Source: Hybos culiciformis | Taxonomy: Eukaryota > Arthropoda > Insecta > Diptera > Hybotidae | NCBI GenBank assembly: GCA_964007475.1 | Contig: CAXFZM010000043.1 | Location: 1-64,000 of the forward strand | DNA: 64,000 nucleotides | Direction: 5' to 3' | Shown here: in pieces, positions 23,730-36,935 of the stretch | Position numbering within the stretch: position 1 is the stretch's first letter | Layout of the letters: each line of letters starts with the position of its first letter | Notes under the pieces: generated by a model | Database searches by the model: none | What the model was told of the DNA's origin: nothing | What the model saw: the letters and a program-made list of their open reading frames with translations, nothing else | Made by a program: the position numbers and the translations under genes

Positions 23730-24473
23730 AGACCTTTAATTTAAGCCAAAAACGGAGGTTCTCCGAGGTCTGGAGCCGGAGTAATGAACAAAAAACCAGC
23801 CCAAAGTCAACATTTTATGTGTTAAAGTTAGGGGGTTTGCTCACCTTATCGTTTATTTCTCCGGATCTAGAAAACCGATTTTCATAAAAATTGCACAGAA
23901 AGAAGCGTAATTTCTAGACCTTTAATTTAAACCAAAAATGGAGGTTCTCCGAGGTCTGGAGCCGGAGTAATGAACAAAAAACCAGACCAAAGTCAACATT
24001 TTATGTGTTAAAGTTAGGGGGTTTGCTCACCTTATCGTTTATTTCTCCGGATCTAGAAAACCGATTTTCATAAAAATTGCACAGAAAGAAGCGTAATTTC
24101 TAGACCTTTAATTTAAGCCAAAAACGGAGGTTCTCCGAGGTCTGGAGCCGGAGTAATGAACAAAAAACCAGCCCAAAGTCAACATTTTATGTGTTAAAGT
24201 TAGGGGGTTTGCTCACCTTATCGTTTATTTCTCCGGATCTAGAAAACCGATTTTCATAAAAATTGCAGAGAAAGAAGCGTCATTTCTAGACCTTTAATTT
24301 AAGCCAAAAACGGAGGTTCTCCGAGGTCTGGAGCCGGAGTAATGAACAAAAAACCAGCCCAAAGTCAACATTTTATGTGTTAAAGTTAGGGGGTTTGCTC
24401 ACCTTATCGTTTATTTCTCCGGATCTAGAAAACCGATTTTCATAAAAATTGCACAGAAAGAAGCGTAATTTCT
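19266..24473. repeat. 28-monomer tandem duplication, left copy
   Basis: A 5208-bp unit of exactly 28 x 186 (two +1 and two -1 indels cancel). It starts with a g4 U monomer carrying c163 and ends just before the chimeric monomer at 24474. Markers repeated at +5208 include: the a170t unit at 19452, the a20t six-G unit at 19638 and 24846, g16a/c24t at 20383 and 25591, a second g16a/c24t at 22056 and 27264, the rare AGACTTTTAA start at 23357 and 28565, and the K unit at 23543 and 28751. The last four monomers (g16a/c24t; T with c167g; T; and the first half of g25a/g38t) are not repeated after 28937. Confidence 0.9.
20383..22055. repeat. 9-monomer HOR unit, copy b
   Basis: Same length (1673 bp) and same nine-monomer variant order as 10214-11886. 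It is followed at 22056 by a 10-monomer relative (1860 bp) in which the g25a/g38t monomer is replaced by U and a K monomer is added near the end. A third g16a/c24t unit begins at 23916. The shift between 9 and 10 monomers inside one run shows that the HOR length itself is unstable. Confidence 0.88.
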
Positions 24474-24659
24474 AGACCTTTAATTTAAGCCAAAAACAGA
24501 GGTTCTCCGATGTCTGGAGCCGGAGTAATGAACAAAAAACCAGCCCAAAGTCAACATTTTATGTGTTAAAGTTAGGGGGTTTGCTCACCTTATCGTTTAT
24601 TTCTCCGGATCTAGAAAACCGATTTTCATAAAAATCGCACAGAAAGAAGCGTAATTTCT
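24474..24659. repeat. Chimeric monomer at an unequal-crossover junction
   Basis: The 5' part of this unit carries g25a and g38t, a combination that elsewhere is nearly always followed by g141t (TCTATAAAA). Here the 3' part instead has g141 and c163 and is followed by a g4 U unit with a170t, exactly like monomer 19266. Position 24474 is also exactly 28 units after 19266, the expected end of the left copy. The exchange point therefore lies between monomer positions 38 and 141, about 24512 to 24614, where the two parents are identical and no finer placement is possible. Confidence 0.88.
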
Positions 24660-25590
24660 AGAGCTTTAATTTAAGCCAAAAACGGAGGTCCGCCGAAGTC
24701 TGGAGCCGGAGTAATGAACAAAAAACCAGCCCAAAGTCAACATTTTATGTGTTAAAGTTAGGGGGTTTGCTCACCTTATCGTTTATTTCTCCGGATCTAG
24801 AAAACCGATTTTCATAAAAATTGCACAGTAAGAAGCGTAATTTCTAGACCTTTAATTTAAGCCATAAACGGAGGTTCTCCGAGGTCTGGAGCCGGAGTAA
24901 TGAACAAAAAACCAGCCCAAAGTCAACATTTTATGTGTTAAAGTTAGGGGGGTTTGCTCACCTTATCGTTTATTTCTCCGGATCTAGAAAACCGATTTTC
25001 ATAAAAATTGCACAGAAAGAAGCGTAATTTCTAGAGCTTTAATTTAAGCCAAAAACGGAGGTCCGCCGAAGTCTGGAGCCGGAGTAATGAACAAAAAACC
25101 AGCCCAAAGTCAACATTTTATGTGTTAAAGTTAGGGGGTTTGCTCACCTTATCGTTTATTTCTCCGGATCTAGAAAACCGATTTTCATAAAAATCGCACA
25201 GAAAGAAGCGTAATTTCTAGAGCTTTAATTTAAGCCAAAAACGGAGGTCCGCCGAAGTCTGGAGCCGGAGTAATGAACAAAAAACCAGCCCAAAGTCAAC
25301 ATTTTATGTGTTAAAGTTAGGGGGTTTGCTCACCTTATCGTTTATTTCTCCGGATCTAGAAAACCGATTTTCATAAAATTTGCACAGAAAGAAGCGTAAT
25401 TTCTAGACCTTTAATTTAAGCCAAAAACGGAGGTTCTCCGAGGTCTGGAGCCGGAGTAATGAACAAAAAACCAGCCCAAAGTCAACATTTTATGTGTTAA
25501 AGTTAGGGGGTTTGCTCACCTTATCGTTTATTTCTCCGGATCTAGAAAACCGATTTTCATAAAAATTGCACAGAAAGAAGCGTAATTTCT

Positions 25591-27263
25591 AGACCTTTAA
25601 TTTAAACCAAAAATGGAGGTTCTCCGAGGTCTGGAGCCGGAGTAATGAACAAAAAACCAGACCAAAGTCAACATTTTATGTGTTAAAGTTAGGGGGTTTG
25701 CTCACCTTATCGTTTATTTCTCCGGATCTAGAAAACCGATTTTCATAAAAATTGCACAGAAAGAAGCGTAATTTCTAGACCTTTAATTTAAGCCAAAAAC
25801 GGAGGTTCTCCGAGGTCTGGAGCCGGAGTAATGAACAAAAAACCAGCCCAAAGTCAACATTTTATGTGTTAAAGTTAGGGGGTTTGCTCACCTTATCGTT
25901 TATTTCTCCGGATCTAGAAAACCGATTTTCATAAAAATTGCAGAGAAAGAAGCGTCATTTCTAGACCTTTAATTTAAGCCAAAAACGGAGGTTCTCCGAG
26001 GTCTGGAGCCGGAGTAATGAACAAAAAACCAGCCCAAAGTCAACATTTTATGTGTTAAAGTTAGGGGGTTTGCTCACCTTATCGTTTATTTCTCCGGATC
26101 TAGAAAACCGATTTTCATAAAAATTGCACAGAAAGAAGCGTAATTTCTAGACCTTTAATTTAAGCCAAAAACAGAGGTTCTCCGATGTCTGGAGCCGGAG
26201 TAATGAACAAAAAACCAGCCCAAAGTCAACATTTTATGTGTTAAAGTTAGGGGGTTTGCTCACCTTATCGTTTATTTCTCCGGATCTATAAAACCGATTT
26301 TCATAAACATTGCACAGAAAGAAGCGTAATTTCTAGACCTTTAATTTAAGCCAAAAACGGAGGTCCGCCGAAGTCTGGAGCCGGAGTAATGAACAAAAAA
26401 CCAGCCCAAAGTCAACTTTTATGTGTTAAAGTTAGGGGGTTTGCTCACCTTATCGTTTATTTCTCCGGATCTAGAAAACCGATTTTCATAAAAATTGCAC
26501 AGAAAGAAGCGTAATTTCTAGACCTTTAATTTAAGCCAAAAACGGAGGTCCGCCGAAGTCTGGAGCCGGAGTAATGAACAAAAAACCAGCCCAAAGTCAA
26601 CATTTTATGTGTTAAAATTAGGGGGTTTGCTCACCTTATCGTTTATTTCTCCGGATCTAGAAAACCGATTTTCATAAAAATTGCACAGAAAGAAGCGTAA
26701 TTTCTAGAGCTTTAATTTAAGCCAAAAACGGAGGTCCGCCGAAGTCTGGAGCCGGAGTAATGAACAAAAAACCAGCCCAAAGTCAACATTTTATGTGTTA
26801 AAGTTAGGGGGTTTGCTCACCTTATCGTTTATTTCTCCGGATCTAGAAAACCGATTTTCATAAAAATCGCACAGAAAGAAGCGTAATTTCTAGAGCTTTA
26901 ATTTAAGCCAAAAACGGAGGTCCGCCGAAGTCTGGAGCCGGAGTAATGAACAAAAAACCAGCCCAAAGTCAACATTTTATGTGTTAAAGTTAGGGGGTTT
27001 GCTCACCTTATCGTTTATTTCTCCGGATCTAGAAAACCGATTTTCATAAAATTTGCACAGAAAGAAGCGTAATTTCTAGACCTTTAATTTAAGCCAAAAA
27101 CGGAGGTTCTCCGAGGTCTGGAGCCGGAGTAATGAACAAAAAACCAGCCCAAAGTCAACATTTTATGTGTTAAAGTTAGGGGGTTTGCTCACCTTATCGT
27201 TTATTTCTCCGGATCTAGAAAACCGATTTTCATAAAAATTGCACAGAAAGAAGCGTAATTTCT
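25591..27263. repeat. 9-monomer HOR unit, copy c
   Basis: This is the third exact occurrence of the nine-monomer variant order of 10214-11886, again 1673 bp. It descends from copy b through the 28-monomer tandem duplication. It is followed at 27264 by a copy of the 22056 unit, with U in place of the g25a/g38t monomer. Confidence 0.88.
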
Positions 27264-30200
27264 AGACCTTTAATTTAAACCAAAAATGGAGGTTCTCCGA
27301 GGTCTGGAGCCGGAGTAATGAACAAAAAACCAGACCAAAGTCAACATTTTATGTGTTAAAGTTAGGGGGTTTGCTCACCTTATCGTTTATTTCTCCGGAT
27401 CTAGAAAACCGATTTTCATAAAAATTGCACAGAAAGAAGCGTAATTTCTAGACCTTTAATTTAAGCCAAAAACGGAGGTTCTCCGAGGTCTGGAGCCGGA
27501 GTAATGAACAAAAAACCAGCCCAAAGTCAACATTTTATGTGTTAAAGTTAGGGGGTTTGCTCACCTTATCGTTTATTTCTCCGGATCTAGAAAACCGATT
27601 TTCATAAAAATTGCAGAGAAAGAAGCGTCATTTCTAGACCTTTAATTTAAGCCAAAAACGGAGGTTCTCCGAGGTCTGGAGCCGGAGTAATGAACAAAAA
27701 ACCAGCCCAAAGTCAACATTTTATGTGTTAAAGTTAGGGGGTTTGCTCACCTTATCGTTTATTTCTCCGGATCTAGAAAACCGATTTTCATAAAAATTGC
27801 ACAGAAAGAAGCGTAATTTCTAGACCTTTAATTTAAGCCAAAAACGGAGGTCCGCCGAAGTCTGGAGCCGGAGTAATGAACAAAAAACCAGCCCAAAGTC
27901 AACATTTTATGTGTTAAAGTTAGGGGGTTTGCTCACCTTATCGTTTATTTCTCCGGATCTATAAAACCGATTTTCATAAACATTGCACAGAAAGAAGCGT
28001 AATTTCTAGACCTTTAATTTAAGCCAAAAACGGAGGTCCGCCGAAGTCTGGAGCCGGAGTAATGAACAAAAAACCAGCCCAAAGTCAACTTTTATGTGTT
28101 AAAGTTAGGGGGTTTGCTCACCTTATCGTTTATTTCTCCGGATCTAGAAAACCGATTTTCATAAAAATTGCACAGAAAGAAGCGTAATTTCTAGACCTTT
28201 AATTTAAGCCAAAAACGGAGGTCCGCCGAAGTCTGGAGCCGGAGTAATGAACAAAAAACCAGCCCAAAGTCAACATTTTATGTGTTAAAATTAGGGGGTT
28301 TGCTCACCTTATCGTTTATTTCTCCGGATCTAGAAAACCGATTTTCATAAAAATCGCACAGAAAGAAGCGTAATTTCTAGAGCTTTAATTTAAGCCAAAA
28401 ACGGAGGTCCGCCGAAGTCTGGAGCCGGAGTAATGAACAAAAAACCAGCCCAAAGTCAACATTTTATGTGTTAAAGTTAGGGGGTTTGCTCACCTTATCG
28501 TTTATTTCTCCGGATCTAGAAAACCGATTTTCATAAAAATTGCACAGAAAGAAGCGTAATTTCTAGACTTTTAATTTAAGCCAAAAACGGAGGTTCTCCG
28601 AGGTCTGGAGCCGGAGTAATGAACAAAAAACCAGCCCAAAGTCAACATTTTATGTGTTAAAGTTAGGGGGTTTGCTCACCTTATCGTTTATTTCTCCGGA
28701 TCTAGAAAACCGATTTTCATAAAAATTGCACAGAAAGAAGCGTAATTTCTAGACCTTTAATTTAAGCCAAAAACGGAGGTTCTCCGAGGTCTGGAGCCGG
28801 AGTAATGAACAAAAAACCAGCCCAAAGTCAACATTTTATGTGTTAAAGTTAGGGGGTTTGCTCACCTTATCGTTTATTTCTCCGGATCTAAAAAACCGAT
28901 TTTCATAAAAAATTGCACAGAAAGAAGCGTAATTTCTAGACCTTTAATTTAAGCCAAAAACGGAGGTTCTCCGAGGTCTGGAGCCGGAGTAATGAACAAA
29001 AAACCAGCCCAAAGTCAACATTTTATGTGTTAAAGTTAGGGGGTTTGCTCACCTTATCGTTTATTTCTCCGGATCCAGAAAACCGATTTTCATAAAAATT
29101 GCACAGAAAGAAGTGTAATTTCTAGAGCTTTAATTTAAGCCAAAAACGGAGGTCCGCCGAAGTCTGGAGCCGGAGTAATGAACAAAAAACCAGCCCAAAG
29201 TCAACATTTTATGTGTTAAAGTTAGGGGGTTTGCTCACCTTATCGTTTATTTCTCCGGATCTAGAAAACCGATTTTCATAAAAATTGCAGAGAAAGAAGC
29301 GTCATTTCTAGACCTTTAATTTAAGCCAAAAACGGAGGTTCTCCGAGGTCTGGAGCCGGAGTAATGAACAAAAAACCAGCCCAAAGTCAACATTTTATGT
29401 GTTAAAGTTAGGGGGTTTGCTCACCTTATCGTTTATTTCTCCGGATCTATAAAACCGATTTTCATAAAAATTGCACAGAAAGAAGCGTAATTTCTAGACC
29501 TTTAATTTAAGCCAAAAACGGAGGTCCGCCGAAGTCTGGAGCCGGAGTAATGAACAAAAAACCAGCCCAAAGTCAACATTTTATGTGTTAAAATTAGGGG
29601 GTTTGCTCACCTTATCGTTTATTTCTCCGGATCTAGAAAACCGATTTTCATAAAAATCGCACAGAAAGAAGCGTAATTTCTAGAGCTTTAATTTAAGCCA
29701 AAAACGGAGGTCCGCCGAAGTCTGGAGCCGGAGTAATGAACAAAAAACCAGCCCAAAGTCAACATTTTATGTGTTAAAGTTAGGGGGTTTGCTCACCTTA
29801 TCGTTTATTTCTCCGGATCTAGAAAACCGATTTTCATAAAAATTGCACAGAAAGAAGCGTAATTTCTAGACCTTTAATTTAAGCCAAAAACGGAGGTTCT
29901 CCGAGGTCTGGAGCCGGAGTAATGAACAAAAAACCAGCCCAAAGTCAACATTTTATGTGTTAAAGTTAGGGGGTTTGCTCACCTGATCGTTTATTTCTCC
30001 GGATCTAGAAAACCGATTTTCATAAAAATTGCACAGAAAGAAGCGTAATTTCTAGACCTTTAATTTAAGCCAAAAACGGAGGTTCTCCGAGGTCTGGAGC
30101 CGGAGTAATGAACAAAAAGCCAGACCAAAGTCAACATTTTATGTGTTAAAGTTAGGGGGTTTGCTCACCTTATCGTTTATTTCTCCGGATCTAGAAAACC

Positions 30201-31913
30201 GATTTTCATAAATATTGCACAGAAAGAAGCGTAATTTCTAGACCTTTAATTTAAGCCAAAAACGGAGGTTCTCCGAGGTCTGGAGCCGGAGTAATGAACA
30301 AAAAACCAGCCCAAAGTCAACATTTTATGTGTTAAAGTTAGGGGGTTTGCTCACCTTATCGTTTATTTCTCCGGATCTAGAAAACCGATTTTCATAAAAA
30401 TTGCACAGAAAGAAGCGTAATTTCTAGACCTTTAATTTAAGCCAAAAACGGAGGTTCTCCGAGGTCTGGAGCCGGAGTAATGAACAAAAAACCAGCCCAA
30501 AGTCAACATTTTATGTGTTAAAGTTAGGGGGTTTGCTCACCTTATCGTTTATTTCTCCGGATCTAGAAAACCGATTTTCATAAAAATCGCACAGAAAGAA
30601 GCGTAATTTCTAGAGCTTTAATTTAAGCCAAAAACGGAGGTCCGCCGAAGTCTGGAGCCGGAGTAATGAACAAAAAACCAGACCAAAGTCAACATTTTAT
30701 GTGTTAAAGTTAGGGGGTTTGCTCACCTTATCGTTTATTTCTCCGGATCTAGAAAACCGATTTTCATAAAAATTGCACAGAAAGAAGCGTAATTTCTAGA
30801 CCTTTAATTTAAGCCAAAAACGGAGGTTCTCCGAGGTCTGGAGCCGGAGTAATGAACAAAAAACCAGCCCAAAGTCAACATTTTATGTGTTAAAGTTAGG
30901 GGGTTTGCTCACCTTATCGTTTATTTCTCCGGATCTAGAAAACCGATTTTCATAAAAATTGCACAGAAAGAAGCGTAATTTCTAGACCTTTAATTTAAGC
31001 CAAAAACGGAGGTTCTCCGAGGTCTGGAGCCGGAGTAATGAACAAAAAACCAGCCCAAAGTCAACATTTTATGTGTTAAAATTAGGGGGTTTGCTCACCT
31101 TATCGTTTATTTCTCCGGATCTAGAAAACCGATTTTCATAAAAATTGCACAGAAAGAAGCGTAATTTCTAGACCTTTAATTTAAGCCAAAAACGGAGGTT
31201 CTCCGAGGTCTGGAGCCGGAGTAATGAACAAAAAACCAGCCCAAAGTCAACATTTTATGTGTTAAAGTTAGGGGGTTTGCTCACCTTATCGTTTATTTCT
31301 CCGGATCTAGAAAACCGATTTTCATAAAAATTGCACAGAAAGAAGCGTAATTTCTAGACCTTTAATTTAAGCCAAAAACGGAGGTCCGCCGAAGTCTGGA
31401 GCCGGAGTAATGAACAAAAAACCAGCCCAAAGTCAACATTTTATGTGTTAAAATTAGGGGGTTTGCTCACCTTATCGTTTATTTCTCCGGATCTATAAAA
31501 CCGATTTTCATAAAAATTGCACAGAAAGAAGCGTAATTTCTAGACCTTTAATTTAAGCCAAAAACGGAGGTCCGCCGAAGTCTGGAGCCGGAGTAATGAA
31601 CAAAAAACCAGCCCAAAGTCAACATTTTATGTGTTAAAATTAGGGGGTTTGCTCACCTTATCGTTTATTTCTCCGGATCTAGAAAACCGATTTTCATAAA
31701 AATCGCACAGAAAGAAGCGTAATTTCTAGAGCTTTAATTTAAGCCAAAAACGGAGGTCCGCCGAAGTCTGGAGCCGGAGTAATGAACAAAAAACCAGCCC
31801 AAAGTCAACATTTTATGTGTTAAAGTTAGGGGGTTTGCTCACCTTATCGTTTATTTCTCCGGATCTAGAAAACCGATTTTCATAAAAATTGCACAGAAAG
31901 AAGCGTAATTTCT

Positions 31914-34900
31914 AGACCTTTAATTTAAGCCAAAAACGGAGGTTCTCCGAGGTCTGGAGCCGGAGTAATGAACAAAAAACCAGCCCAAAGTCAACATTTT
32001 ATGTGTTAAAGTTAGGGGGTTTGCTCACCTGATCGTTTATTTCTCCGGATCTAGAAAACCGATTTTCATAAAAATTGCACAGAAAGAAGCGTAATTTCTA
32101 GACCTTTAATTTAAGCCAAAAACGGAGGTTCTCCGAGGTCTGGAGCCGGAGTAATGAACAAAAAACCAGACCAAAGTCAACATTTTATGTGTTAAAGTTA
32201 GGGGGTTTGCTCACCTTATCGTTTATTTCTCCGGATCTAGAAAACCGATTTTCATAAATATTGCACAGAAAGAAGCGTAATTTCTAGACCTTTAATTTAA
32301 GCCAAAAACGGAGGTTCTCCGAGGTCTGGAGCCGGAGTAATGAACAAAAAACCAGCCCAAAGTCAACATTTTATGTGTTAAAGTTAGGGGGTTTGCTCAC
32401 CTTATCGTTTATTTCTCCGGATCTAGAAAACCGATTTTCATAAAAATTGCACAGAAAGAAGCGTAATTTCTAGACCTTTAATTTAAGCCAAAAACGGAGG
32501 TTCTCCGAGGTCTGGAGCCGGAGTAATGAACAAAAAACCAGACCAAAGTCAACATTTTATGTGTTAAAGTTAGGGGGTTTGCTCACCTTATCGTTTATTT
32601 CTCCGGATCTAGAAAACCGATTTTCATAAAAATCGCACAGAAAGAAGCGTAATTTCTAGAGCTTTAATTTAAGCCAAAAACGGAGGTCCGCCGAAGTCTG
32701 GAGCCGGAGTAATGAACAAAAAACCAGACCAAAGTCAACATTTTATGTGTTAAAGTTAGGGGGTTTGCTCACCTTATCGTTTATTTCTCCGGATCTAGAA
32801 AACCGATTTTCAAAAAAATTGCACAGAAAGAAGCGTAATTTCTAGACCTTTAATTTAAGCCAAAAACGGAGGTTCTCCGAGGTCTGGAGCCGGAGTAATG
32901 AACAAAAAACCAGCCCAAAGTCAACATTTTATGTGTTAAAGTTAGGGGGTTTGCTCACCTTATCGTTTATTTCTCCGGATCTAGAAAACCGATTTTCATA
33001 AAAATTGCACAGAAAGAAGCGTAATTTCTAGACCTTTAATTTAAGCCAAAAACGGAGGTTCTCCGAGGTCTGGAGCCGGAGTAATGAACAAAAAACCAGC
33101 CCAAAGTCAACATTTTATGTGTTAAAATTAGGGGGTTTGCTCACCTTATCGTTTATTTCTCCGGATCTAGAAAACCGATTTTCATAAAAATTGCACAGAA
33201 AGAAGCGTAATTTCTAGACCTTTAATTTAAGCCAAAAACGGAGGTTCTCCGAGGTCTGGAGCCGGAGTAATGAACAAAAAACCAGCCCAAAGTCAACATT
33301 TTATGTGTTAAAGTTAGGGGGTTTGCTCACCTTATCGTTTATTTCTCCGGATCTAGAAAACCGATTTTCATAAAAATTGCACAGAAAGAAGCGTAATTTC
33401 TAGACCTTTAATTTAAGCCAAAAACGGAGGTCCGCCGAAGTCTGGAGCCGGAGTAATGAACAAAAAACCAGACCAAAGTCAACATTTTATGTGTTAAAAT
33501 TAGGGGGTTTGCTCACCTTATCGTTTATTTCTCCGGATCTAGAAAACCGATTTTCATAAAAATCGCACAGAAAGAAGCGTAATTTCTAGAGCTTTAATTT
33601 AAGCCAAAAACGGAGGTCCGCCGAAGTCTGGAGCCGGAGTAATGAACAAAAAACCAGCCCAAAGTCAACATTTTATGTGTTAAAGTTAGGGGGTTTGCTC
33701 ACCTTATCGTTTATTTCTCCGGATCTAGAAAACCGATTTTCATAAAAATTGCACAGAAAGAAGCGTAATTTCTAGACCTTTAATTTAAGCCAAAAACGGA
33801 GGTTCTCCGAGGTCTGGAGCCGGAGTAATGAACAAAAAACCAGCCCAAAGTCAACATTTTATGTGTTAAAGTTAGGGGGTTTGCTCACCTGATCGTTTAT
33901 TTCTCCGGATCTAGAAAACCGATTTTCATAAAAATTGCACAGAAAGAAGCGTAATTTCTAGACCTTTAATTTAAGCCAAAAACGGAGGTTCTCCGAGGTC
34001 TGGAGCCGGAGTAATGAACAAAAAACCAGACCAAAGTCAACATTTTATGTGTTAAAGTTAGGGGGTTTGCTCACCTTATCGTTTATTTCTCCGGATCTAG
34101 AAAACCGATTTTCATAAATATTGCACAGAAAGAAGCGTAATTTCTAGACCTTTAATTTAAGCCAAAAACGGAGGTTCTCCGAGGTCTAAAGCCGTAGTAA
34201 TGAACAAAAAACCAGCCCAAAGTCAACATTTTATGTGTTAAAGTTAGGGGGTTTGCTCACCTTATCGTTTATTTCTCCGGATCTAGAAAACCGATTTTCA
34301 TAAAAATTGCACAGAAAGAAGCGTAATTTCTAGACCTTTAATTTAAGCCAAAAACGGAGGTTCTCCGAGGTCTGGAGCCGGAGTAATGAACAAAAAACCA
34401 GCCCAAAGTCAACATTTTATGTGTTAAAGTTAGGGGGTTTGCTCACCTTATCGTTTATTTCTCCGGATCTAGAAAACCGATTTTCATAAAAATCGCACAG
34501 AAAGAAGCGTAATTTCTAGAGCTTTAATTTAAGCCAAAAACGGAGGTCCGCCGAAGTCTGGAGCCGGAGTAATGAACAAAAAACCAGACCAAAGTCAACA
34601 TTTTATGTGTTAAAGTTAGGGGGTTTGCTCACCTTATCGTTTATTTCTCCGGATCTAGAAAACCGATTTTCATAAAAATTGCACAGAAAGAAGCGTAATT
34701 TCTAGACCTTTAATTTAAGCCAAAAACGGAGGTTCTCCGAGGTCTGGAGCCGGAGTAATGAACAAAAAACCAGCCCAAAGTCAACATTTTATGTGTTAAA
34801 GTTAGGGGGTTTGCTCACCTTATCGTTTATTTCTCCGGATCTAGAAAACCGATTTTCATAAAAATTGCAGAGAAAGAAGCGTCATTTCTAGACCTTTAAT

Positions 34901-36935
34901 TTAAGCCAAAAACGGAGGTTCTCCGAGGTCTGGAGCCGGAGTAATGAACAAAAAACCAGCCCAAAGTCAACATTTTATGTGTTAAAGTTAGGGGGTTTGC
35001 TCACCTGATCGTTTATTTCTCCGGATCTAGAAAACCGATTTTCATAAATATTGCACAGAAAGAAGCGTAATTTCTAGACCTTTAATTTAAGCCAAAAACG
35101 GAGGTTCTCCGAGGTCTGGAGCCGGAGTAATGAACAAAAAACCAGCCCAAAGTCAACATTTTATGTGTTAAAGTTAGGGGGTTTGCTCACCTTATCGTTT
35201 ATTTCTCCGGATCTAGAAAACCGATTTTCATAAAAATTGCACAGAAAGAAGTGTAATTTCTAGAGCTTTAATTTAAGCCAAAAACGGAGGTCCGCCGAAG
35301 TCTGGAGCCGGAGTAATGAACAAAAAACCAGCCCAAAGTCAACATTTTATGTGTTAAAGTTAGGGGGTTTGCTCACCTTATCGTTTATTTCTCCGGATCT
35401 AGAAAACCGATTTTCATAAAAATTGCAGAGAAAGAAGCGTCATTTCTAGACCTTTAATTTAAGCCAAAAACGGAGGTTCTCCGAGGTCTGGAGCCGGAGT
35501 AATGAACAAAAAACCAGCCCAAAGTCAACATTTTATGTGTTAAAGTTAGGGGGTTTGCTCACCTTATCGTTTATTTCTCCGGATCTATAAAACCGATTTT
35601 CATAAAAATTGCACAGAAAGAAGCGTAATTTCTAGACCTTTAATTTAAGCCAAAAACGGAGGTCCGCCGAAGTCTGGAGCCGGAGTAATGAACAAAAAAC
35701 CAGACCAAAGTCAACATTTTATGTGTTAAAATTAGGGGGTTTGCTCACCTTATCGTTTATTTCTCCGGATCTAGAAAACCGATTTTCATAAAAATCGCAC
35801 AGAAAGAAGCGTAATTTCTAGAGCTTTAATTTAAGCCAAAAACGGAGGTCCGCCGAAGTCTGGAGCCGGAGTAATGAACAAAAAACCAGCCCAAAGTCAA
35901 CATTTTATGTGTTAAAGTTAGGGGGTTTGCTCACCTTATCGTTTATTTCTCCGGATCTAGAAAACCGATTTTCATAAAAATTGCACAGAAAGAAGCGTAA
36001 TTTCTAGACCTTTAATTTAAGCCAAAAACGGAGGTTCTCCGAGGTCTGGAGCCGTAGTAATGAACAAAAAACCAGCCCAAAGTCAACATTTTATGTGTTA
36101 AAGTTAGGGGGTTTGCTCACCTGATCGTTTATTTCTCCGGATCTAGAAAACCGATTTTCATAAAAATTGCACAGAAAGAAGCGTAATTTCTAGACCTTTA
36201 ATTTAAGCCAAAAACGGAGGTTCTCCGAGGTCTGGAGCCGGAGTAATGAACAAAAAACCAGCCCAAAGTCAACATTTTATGTGTTAAAGTTAGGGGGTTT
36301 GCTCACCTTATCGTTTATTTCTCCGGATCTAGAAAACCGATTTTCATAAAAATTGCACAGAAAGAAGCGTAATTTCTAGACCTTTAATTTAAGCCAAAAA
36401 CGGAGGTTCTCCGAGGTCTGGAGCCGGAGTAATGAACAAAAAACCAGCCCAAAGTCAACATTTTATGTGTTAAAGTTAGGGGGTTTGCTCACCTTATCGT
36501 TTATTTCTCCGGATCTAGAAAACCGATTTTCATAAAAATCGCACAGAAAGAAGCGTAATTTCTAGAGCTTTAATTTAAGCCAAAACCGGAGGTCCGCCGA
36601 AGTCTGGAGCCGGAGTAATGAACAAAAAACCAGACCAAAGTCAACATTTTATGTGTTAAAGTTAGGGGGTTTGCTCACCTTATAGTTTATTTCTCCGGAT
36701 CTAGAAAACCGATTTTCATAAAAATTGCACAGAAAGAAGCGTAATTTCTAGACCTTTAATTTAAGCCAAAAACGGAGGTTCTCCGAGGTCTGGAGCCGGA
36801 GTAATGAACAAAAAACCAGCCCAAAGTCAACATTTTATGTGTTAAAGTTAGGGGGTTTGCTCACCTTATCGTTTATTTCTCCGGATCTAGAAAACCGATT
36901 TTCATAAAAATTGCACAGAAAGAAGCGTAATTTCT
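31914..36935. repeat. Segmental duplication 2, left copy
   Basis: Twenty-seven monomers that match 37866-43073. Private markers in order: t118g at 32029 and 37981; t156a (TTTTCAAAAAAA) at 32811 and 38763; the double change CTAAAGCCGTAG at 34187 and 40139; t118g at 35005 and 40957; g50t (GCCGTAG) at 36051 and 42189; c121a (TTATAGTTT) at 36681 and 42819. The offset is 5952 (32 monomers) up to about 35.1 kb and 6138 (33 monomers) after it, because the right copy has one additional plain T monomer. In both copies a g4 U unit with AAAACCGG carries the c121a change. Confidence 0.9.

Larger units (their letters stand above)
24474..28937. repeat. 28-monomer tandem duplication, right copy
   Basis: This segment repeats 19266-23729 at an offset of 5208 bases, immediately after the left copy. 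The private markers match in order through the K monomer at 28751. At 28938 the sequence leaves the pattern: the left copy has a plain T followed by g16a/c24t, whereas here a T with c177t and a GGATCC variant leads into the t118g domain. The second copy therefore has 24 of the 28 monomers. One visible difference between copies is the single substitution AGGTGG near 19926, which is absent near 25134. Confidence 0.9.
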
